Shown here: one piece after another, positions 56,584 through 64,000 of the stretch
Numbering within the stretch: position 1 is the first letter of the stretch
How the letters are laid out: each line of letters starts with the position of its first letter
Origin: Lathyrus oleraceus
Taxonomy: Eukaryota; Streptophyta; Magnoliopsida; Fabales; Fabaceae
DNA length: 64,000 bases
Reading direction: 5' to 3'
Assembly: GCF_024323335.1 (NCBI RefSeq)
Contig: NC_066580.1
Coordinates: forward strand, 88,707,391-88,771,390
The notes under the pieces: generated by a model
What the model saw: only the letters and a program-made list of their open reading frames with translations
Databases searched by the model: none
Told to the model about the DNA's origin: nothing
Translations under genes and position numbers: made by a program

Positions 56584-59500
56584 TGTCACATTACGCGAAA
56601 AACCGGTAGAGAAACGAAACAACAGAGCCGCCACCGTGCGTTATTTATCCCAAAAGAGGGAAAGGAAACGCTCGAAGTAAACCTGGAAAAGACATGGTCT
56701 CGCGACCAGAGAACGATGGGATCGGGAGTCGGTTATGCGAAGGGAAGGACTTAGCACCCCTACGCATCCGTCGTACTCGACAGGATCCACGCTCAGAAAG
56801 AGTAGAAGAAAGGTTGCTAGAACCTGCTCACAAACTGCACAAGGCTGGAAGGAAACACAGAAAAACGGAAGAAACGGGACTCGGCAGGATATCGCATCCT
56901 GGGCCTACGTAGTCTGTCAGGCAGAGACATCAGAGTCGACGTAGTTCGGGACAGGGGAAATGTGCTCGCTAGGATGTCGCATCCTATGCATACGTATCCT
57001 CTCTAACCAGAGAAAGAATCAGAGCACTCGTAGCTCGGCTAACGCACGCCAAACAAAACACAAACAGGAAACCGACTGCCAATCACTGGACTTACGTCAG
57101 ACTCCGAGCCAACAAACACACACAGGAAACCAACTGCCAATCGCTGGACTTATGTCAGACTCCAACAAGCAAACCAGACACAGGAAACCAACTGTCAATC
57201 GCTGGACTTATCTCAGACTCCAAACACACACAGAGGGGTTGAAAAAGAAAAAGGGTGCCCGGAGAGATCAGCTCAATATCCTGCCTACGTACCTCATCTG
57301 GTATGAGGATCAGGGCGACGTAGTTCCCCTTAACAGGGAAAGAACTTCTAACCTAACCAAAGACAAAGGGAGATAACAAGCTACTAGGGAGACTACGACT
57401 TGAACCTAGAAGTTGTCATGCATACGATCCCTATGTTGAGGTCTCTATCCTAACTTGCACAGGAAGCCAACTATCCTAAACAGCACAGAAGCAAACACAA
57501 GCACAAGTAGCACACACTATATACAAACAATTGGCTCATACAAGGCTAGGCTTTAGTCAAGGGGTCATGTCAACCTCGACAAATAAGCCAACTGCAATGG
57601 GGTGTGGTTAGCTCTTAACCCTAACATTGAGAGTTAGGGTGAAGCAGATGAAATGGGAAATGAGGGTAAGACCTCACAGCTCTTATCCCTGGCCTGGGAG
57701 AGCTTCAGACAAATGAAAGTGTGGGAGTCCAGAAGGTGGGACTCTTCTCCACATGACTGACACAACAAGATCTTGGGTTTTGATTCAAAGTGCATCAACA
57801 CAATGGTATGAGCAGGATGAATGACACAACTGAATAGCAGGGGATGAATTGCACATCCCTTGTATCTGCCAATGCCTCTTCACTTAGGAGGTCTTTGAAT
57901 ATATAAGGCACAAAGATAAACAATCACAAACATTGCCTCTTAAGGAGGGCTTCAGACAGGTGCCTACCAATAACCGTAGGTCTTCCAGACTACATGAGGT
58001 TCAAGGAATTATACCTGAGTGGTATGCAAACCACAAGCAATGCAAAGCAAGTTCAAATGAACTTAAAGCTACTTAGGTACCTGTGGAAACATCTAAGCCA
58101 ATCAGTATAAAATCCAGACAAACAAACAACAGTCAATATCCAACAGACAGACAAATCATCATCAGACAACAATGAGTAAGCCATAGGCAAACACAAATGA
58201 AATGTCATTAAGGCCTACAAAACAAGCAAATGTTAGCCAACAACACCAAATTATCAAGCTCAAATGAAGGAGCAACATCAATCATGGAGATGCACACTTG
58301 AACCTGAAATCACAACTCAAATGTAAGTAACAAACCACTAGGTCAAAGCCTAGGGTCAAAAGTGAATCAAAAATCCAAAACAGAAGCTCAAACTTAACAT
58401 GAATCAAATTTGATCAATGAAGAACAAGTCCTAAAAAGGACCAAACCAAAATCATCAAGCAAGTCCATGTAATAGACAAGAGAAGTCAATGACCAATTCA
58501 AGGCACACATTTGAACATTAAGAATGAAAATTCCCAATCAAAACAGAAATGATTCAAATAATTCTGGAAATATTCATGAGCAACCAAGACACCCAAAACA
58601 TCCATCACACAAACAATCATAAGCATTGGAGGTCATTTGACATGGAAATCACATTGCACAAGTTGAACAACCAAAGGTGTGACACAAATTGTCACACCAT
58701 GCTAACACAAGCATAAAACAGAATTGGTACATGAGAAAAATACCAAACTAAGCCTACAACATCCATCAATGTGTCTAGAATCATCATGTAAAATTTCAAG
58801 TCCATTGGATTAAAAACAAGCATTTCATGATGGAAAGAGTAAGGCAAGGTCATAAATGCATACATGTTCAATTAGCCTAGCACAAACAGAAATCCAGCCA
58901 AGCACAACTTGCAAACTCATCGTCATTAAAGACTAGACAAAACAAGGATCATTTTGCAAAAATTGGGGATTAATTGATGCATTTTTCAATTTGTTATGAT
59001 TTTCTAAGTTGGATAAAAAATGAAATTCAAAAATGATCAAGCATGGCAAAAGAGGAGGGAAAACATGAAAAGGGAATGAACATTTGAAAATATGCAGCAT
59101 GCTGGAATCGAAGCGTGTGCGCGCCTGAACCAGGCAAAACCCTAGCGCTGGTACGCGTAATGTGAAAATTACAGCAGGTCGTACGCGTATGATACGCGTA
59201 CGTTGCGTGGAGGTTTCCACCGTCTTCTTCGCGAAGACGGCGGAGTTACAGTGCATGTGTTCAGAATTTTTTTCCAGAATTTCGAAATGCATACATCAAC
59301 AGAAAGCTCTTCCAATGTAGGTTACAGATCAATCAATATCTAAGCCTAACAAGCCATGGATTAAGAGATACAAGCAAAAACATTTTGACATGTCAAACTT
59401 TAATCAAGCATAACTCATTCAATTCTCATCCATTTCACACGAATTTTATATCAGATTAATCAGCATGAAAAGCTCTACCTAAACATGTTATTGGATTTAA

Positions 59501-60773
59501 GAATTGTGAGATTCGAAAACTGAACCTCTTGAAGAGCAGTTCCTAAAAACGCACGATCTAAGGCTTCAAATGATCCAAATCAACTCTTGAGATGATAACT
59601 TGAAGCTTTATGTGTGAATTGAAGCTTGAAACGAACTAGATCTTGATTAATTTTCCACTTCCATCTTCATGAGTTTGCTTGGAGTATGCACCAATTTTGC
59701 TTGAATTTAATGATCCAATGCTTGATTCTTCATCCACTACACTCAATAAACCAGAATATGGAAGAAAAATGCTATGCTATGTGGAGAATTTTCAAGTTTT
59801 GATTGAGAGAAAATTTTGGAGGGAAAAAGTTTTTGGATCTCAAAATGGTGAATATGATTCAACTCCTTGAAATTCTGTTAGATTTAGGTATTATATATGC
59901 CTTACTTAATCAACTTACTAATCCATAATTAACTTGGCTAATGAAAATAAGGTGTTTTTCAAAAAAACAAAATTTGCATGGTGCATGTACCAATTACACG
60001 TGAACAGTACCACTCCCTTCATCAAAGTCACTTAAAATGATCTTTTAAACACATTGGCCATGGTAGAAAGTCCATACAATGCACCATTATTGAATTTTGC
60101 AATTTCCCTCCAAAAAAAGCATGGATTAACAAATGATCATGTGATGACAATTCATGCAATGTGATGATCATTTTGAAAATCTCATGTCATGACAAGAATA
60201 ATGCAAAAAGAACCACCAGATTTGGAGTTATGGATCAAAAGATATGGCCATTTGAAGTTCCATGTGCACTTGGCAATGATTGGATCATATCTCCTCAACC
60301 ATTCATCATATGCTCATGATCTTGGACTTTTTGAAAATGGGAGAGAGAGATCTTCAACTTTCATGTTGGACAAAATTTCATTTGAAGATTCTCTGATGTT
60401 GGAAAGTTGAGTTGAATTTGGATCAAAAAACTTGCCATTTTTGGAATGTTGAAATTATAGGTCACTTTCCATTTTTGGAAACTTTTGATCTGGCTTCAAA
60501 ATCTTCAATGTAGACACTTGACATGATGAATGACCTTCTTTTAGACATGAATGAGGTTTCTCAGACCATTTCTCCATCTCCTGGCCCTCAGTTGACTTGC
60601 AGTTGACTTTCATGAGCCTCACATGACTTGCACATGCATTGATGAATTTTGAGGCTCAAACCATGGCCAAATTGCTTCAAAATGATCCTTGAGTTCACAT
60701 GAGCTCTCTAGGACAACCACATGGCCTTCATCTCATAGAAATTCTTTGCTTCTTGCACAGTTGAATCTCCTGA
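56584..60773 (-). repeat. LTR of element C shared by both tandem copies
   Basis: It lies between the leader of copy 1 and the pol fragment of copy 2, so it acts as 5' LTR of one and (truncated) 3' LTR of the other. It ends TAATGTGACA (56584) and at 60773 breaks into pol with the same junction as copy 1. It contains the three-unit repeat (57065-57232), a 23-base palindrome (59180-59202), hairpin CCGTCTTC/GAAGACGG (59220-59240) and CATATATAAT (59890-59899). Confidence 0.9.
59180..59202. promoter_or_regulatory. 23-base palindrome with CGCG boxes in element C LTR
   Basis: The arms CGTACGCGTAT and ATACGCGTACG flank a single G. Another ACGCGT lies near 59154. In copy 1 (49768-49791) the left arm is disrupted. 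ACGCGT matches the CGCG box bound by plant CAMTA factors; use here is inference. Confidence 0.6.
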
Positions 60774-61225
60774 TGCCCGCATCCAACTGCTTCTGAACCT
60801 CTTCCTTGATCTTGACAACCATATCAGGACTAGTTCTGTGAAGCTTCTGCTTGACTGAAGGACAATCTTCTCTGAGAGTTAGCCTATGCACCACAATATC
60901 TGTATCCAACCCAGGCATATCTTGATACAACCAGGCGAATATCTCCATATATTCTCTCAGCATTTCAATCATCCTTCTCTTGACATCTTCCTTCAAAGCA
61001 ACCCTGATTCTGATCTCTCTTTTGGCGTCCTCAGTACCCAGGTTAATAATCTCCAACTCCTCCTGATGAGGTTGGATGACCCTCTCCTCCTGCTTCAATA
61101 ATCTGACCAGTTCTTTAGGGAGTTCACAATCTTCCTCACTCTCCTCTTCAGCTTGGTAGATGGGATTATTGCAATCATACTGAGCCATATCAGAACTGTT
61201 TATAGTGGAGTCTGTAAGATCAATT
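60774..61225 (-). pseudogene. N-terminal pol fragment of element C, copy 2
   Basis: Same content and breakpoint as copy 1 (MAQYDCNNPIYQAEEESEED ... EEVQKQLDAG, then LTR). A few substitutions distinguish it, for example VALKED for AALKED. Confidence 0.88.
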
Positions 61226-61468
61226 CTGCATGTTTAATGCTTTATTTTAGACAAAAGAGTTCAAGAAAGTCACAAAAAACAAAAACATTGCCATTTTTAT
61301 TTTTGAAAAATGAAAAATGAAAACATAAAGACATGGATCACAAAATTGTTTGCAAAACGTCCTTTATTAATGATATCATTGAAAAACATGATGAGGCCCT
61401 ACAATGAACCACTACGCCTTGGGCAGAACGTAGGGTTTTGTGCAAAATGAAAAACAAAAGAAAATTAT
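61226..61468 (-). other. Intron of element C, copy 2, with damaged donor
   Basis: Homologous to 51815-52057, but the donor reads ATAATT instead of GTAATT, losing the invariant GT. Copy 2 RNA should therefore not splice here. Confidence 0.7.
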
Positions 61469-63162
61469 TCTGTTTGAAGAGTAACTTGGACCACTTCTTC
61501 TGCTGTCCAATTGTTGATTGACTCCCCTGGAGCGCACGGGCGAACCCAGTTGTCCACGTCACAGTCACTGTCCCCATCTTCACTACTGGCTGCAAAGACG
61601 TCACCATGATTCATCAAGTTCAAACTTTCCCCATTTTCCACACTGTTCACCCTAGGCCCACCATGCTGAGGCATAGGATTCTTCACCACATTTGGAGGAG
61701 GAGCAAAGTTGATTGTTTTGGCGTCAATCAAATCCTGGACCTTATGATGAAAAGCCCGACAATTCTCTATATGGTGCCCCGGTGCACCGGAATGGAAGTC
61801 ACAACGAACGTTGGCATCATACCCCGCAGGTATCTTCGTCAACGGAGCCATTGTACGCAATTTAACAAACCTCAATCTGAGCAATTCGGGCAGCAATTCA
61901 GCATATGTCATAGGTAACGGGTCGAAACGACGATCCGGCATCCTCTGTCTCGGCTAAAATGGATGTTACTGTTGTTGTTGTTGTGGTGGTGGTGGTGGTC
62001 CTCTTTGTTGTTGCTGAGGTTGATGTTGAGGTGCTGGGATAGTTACAGCAAAAACCTGGCGATATTGGCCTCTGTTCACATTTCTTCTATGCTGTACAAC
62101 ATTAGTTTCACCCTCTCTCCTGCGAGGTGCCTCAGAAAATGGCTTCTTTGAAGACGAAGAACCAGCATCTTGAATCTTTCCGGCTTTAATGAGGCTCTCG
62201 GTTCTCTCTCCACAAATCACAACATCAGAGAAACTACCGAATGGGCAACTTCCCATCCGGTCCATGAACACTCCTTGTAATGTTCCGATGAACATATCGG
62301 TCAACTCCCTCTCCAGCATAGGGGGTTGCACTCTTGCGGCCAATTCACGCCATCTCTGGGCGTACTCCTTGAAACTCTCTCCAGACTTCTGACATAGGCT
62401 TTATAATTGTGTTCGGCTCGAAGCCATGTCCATATTATGCTTGTATTGCCTCAGAAAGGCTTCCCCCAGATCTTTCCAACATCTGATAGATTCTCTTTTC
62501 AGCTCCATGTACCAATCCAAGGAAGCTCTAGACAAGCTATCCTGGAAAAAGTACATCCACATTTTCTCATCATCTGTGTATGCGGAGATTTTTCGGTAGT
62601 AGGCCTGCACGTGGGTGCGAGGACAAGAAGTACCATTGTATTTGTCAAATGATGGCGCCTTGAACTTATAAGGAATTCTCAATCCTTCCACCAGTCCCAT
62701 ATTCGTCACATCAAAACCCAAGAAGTTCTGACACTCCATGGCTCTGATCTTCTCAGCTAGGGCATCAACCTTTATGTCCCTCTCTTCAACCCTTACGACC
62801 TCATCATCCTTACTGAGCAGGGTGAACATATCCTCCTGCCTGTCAACCAGCGGAGCAGGATGGCGAACTGGAGCCCGGGTAGCTCTGACATTAACAGTCT
62901 CTACAGCAAGAGGATGTCCATTGATTCGAATACCCCTCAACTCGTCCCCCACGGCATAGTCATTGACGGGAGCAGCAGCAGCAGCATTATCATTAACCGG
63001 GACACCCACTAGTGAAGCACGGTTGGACGGTGGAATCACAACTTCTTGTCTCTGGGCTAAGGCACGCAGCTCCTCTTGCCCTTGAACAACTCCTTGCATC
63101 ATTGTCATGAATTGGGCCATGTTAGCCCTCATCTCAGCCAACCCAGCTTGCACTTGGTCTAT
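61469..63162 (-). pseudogene. gag of element C, copy 2, start codon lost
   Basis: It matches copy 1 over its length, including the TAA before the zinc-knuckle part (61966) and the deleted protease. The initiating ATG is changed to ATA (63160-63162). An extra TAA at 62401 (CAA in copy 1) splits the capsid core. Remaining blocks include GLRIPYKFKAPSFDKYNG and CDFHSGAPGHHIENC. Confidence 0.88.
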
Positions 63163-63564
63163 GTTCCTCTGTTGATTCAGTCGGGTAGCGTAGCGATGCG
63201 GACGTTGATCAGCAATCCTGCCTAAAATAGGATCCAGAGTGAGAAGTCTAGTTCAAGAACACCTGTAATGCAAAATGATATGTGTATGATGCTTATGATG
63301 CGTATGATGCACATGATATGTTCATTTCTCAGGCATTCAAGAGCCTAATTCATCTTCAAAAAATGGCAACCTGCAATAATGAACAACAAGGAAGCAACCT
63401 ACACCAAATAATGAGCACAAGGTGAAACACCAACAATCTCATCTATAGACGTGAGCAACAAGGATCATACAACAATATTCAAGCAAAGATCCAAATGATC
63501 AGAGTACAAGGAATCCCATCCAACAATTCTGGAGGTGATTCTCAACATAAACAACAAATACAAA
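63163..63564 (-). other. Spacer between ORF1 and gag of element C, copy 2
   Basis: Counterpart of 53752-54153, with the same HRYATR segment and acceptor-like site. Nothing else is recognisable. Confidence 0.5.
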
Positions 63565-64000
63565 CTAAGAAAGATGTCTTCCAGGAATGAGAGTCTTCAG
63601 ATACTAGCACTGGTGTATCAATAGATCACATTATGAACACTCAGGCAAAGGAGTGATCTTCTCCTTCAGTTGTCTTCTGAGCTCTACAACTTCTCCTCCA
63701 AGCTGGCCCTCTGATGCACGCCTCAAGTCTACCTCCTTCTTCAACTAAACATCCTTGTCTCTAAGCTGCTTTTCCAGGTCTCTTATCTTCTTCTGGTAAT
63801 TAGCTTCAGCTTTCTTCAACCTCAAGCACTCCTGGTGCTCTTCATTCAGCAATGTATCTATCTCCTCATAGGACCTCTTCTTGCTCTTCAATCTACTAGC
63901 ATCCTCACCTTGTGTGCTTTTGAGTTGATGAGCCAAGTTCAACTTGTCAGCTTTAGCTTTGTAAAGCTCCATCTGGGTATCTTGTTCTTTCTCTTTCAAC
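63565..64000 (-). pseudogene. ORF1 coiled-coil end of element C, copy 2 (cut by window edge)
   Basis: Only the C-terminal coiled coil is in the window (KEKEQDTQMELYKAKADKLN ... EKQLRDKDV). TAA at 63745 and further stops downstream (near 63615 and 63631 in the same frame) interrupt it, none of which occur in copy 1. The rest lies beyond 64000. Confidence 0.85.

Larger units (their letters stand above)
47374..56785. repeat. Tandem unit 1 of element C (period about 9,411 bp)
   Basis: The sequence from 47374 recurs from 56786 in the same orientation with an offset of 9,411-9,412 bp throughout. Pairs that keep this offset include the LTR-pol junction (51362 and 60773), gag ends (52054 and 61465) and TATA boxes (50479 and 59890). 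Copy 2 continues past the window edge. Confidence 0.93.

Overview
This is intergenic repeat DNA from a large plant genome, with no host gene that I can support. It is made almost entirely of nested Ty3/gypsy LTR retrotransposons of the Tat/Ogre type. Evidence: 4-5 kb LTRs, a tRNA-Arg-type primer binding site (TGGCGACTCTGCTGGGGA), an extra ORF1 before gag, a second RNase H before integrase, a short intron between protease and RT, and one element of about 22 kb. This profile fits a legume, most likely tribe Fabeae (pea, vetch, faba bean, lentil). The species is an inference.

Layout. (1) 1-347 and 348 to about 1900: leader and LTR of an unrelated minus-strand element with an initiator-Met-type PBS; the LTR carries a 33-bp tandem repeat. 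(2) Element D, plus strand: 5' LTR ending at 4839, PBS, leader, ORF1 start at 5769, then 44228-47380 (rest of ORF1, gag). (3) Element B, minus strand, 5777-44227, inserted in codons 2-3 of D's ORF1, with a perfect GATAA target duplication. Without its own insertions it is about 21,988 bp and keeps LTR-PBS-leader-ORF1-gag-pro-intron-RT-RNH-aRNH-INT-3'UTR-PPT-LTR. (4) Element A, plus strand, 15486-27136, inserted in B's RT/RNase H (TSD CTCGG); 1.8 kb LTRs, gag and protease, but RT and integrase core deleted. (5) A 4.8 kb solo LTR, 30739-35540, inserted in B's gag. (6) 47374-64000: two copies of a 9.41 kb unit of a fourth, minus-strand Ogre-like element (C) in direct tandem, sharing LTRs. It lacks protease, most of pol and the first ~128 bp of its LTR.

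Order of events: D is oldest, B landed in D, and A and the solo-LTR element landed in B. D was cut at its 3' side by a 7-bp microhomology fusion to the C array. All coding regions carry stops, frameshifts or deletions. No element looks autonomous now.

The most unusual content is RNA-structure-like. Element A's 3'UTR has an array of about 30 micro-hairpins with a nearly constant heptaloop (AGCCNGA) and stems that vary on both arms together. Element B has a different set with a constant octaloop. Both elements carry a repeated hairpin just after pol with covarying outer stems. The leaders of B and D share an identical 15-bp stem, and their LTRs share a 20-bp palindrome with a compensatory change. 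I could run no folding or database search; all pairings were read by eye.
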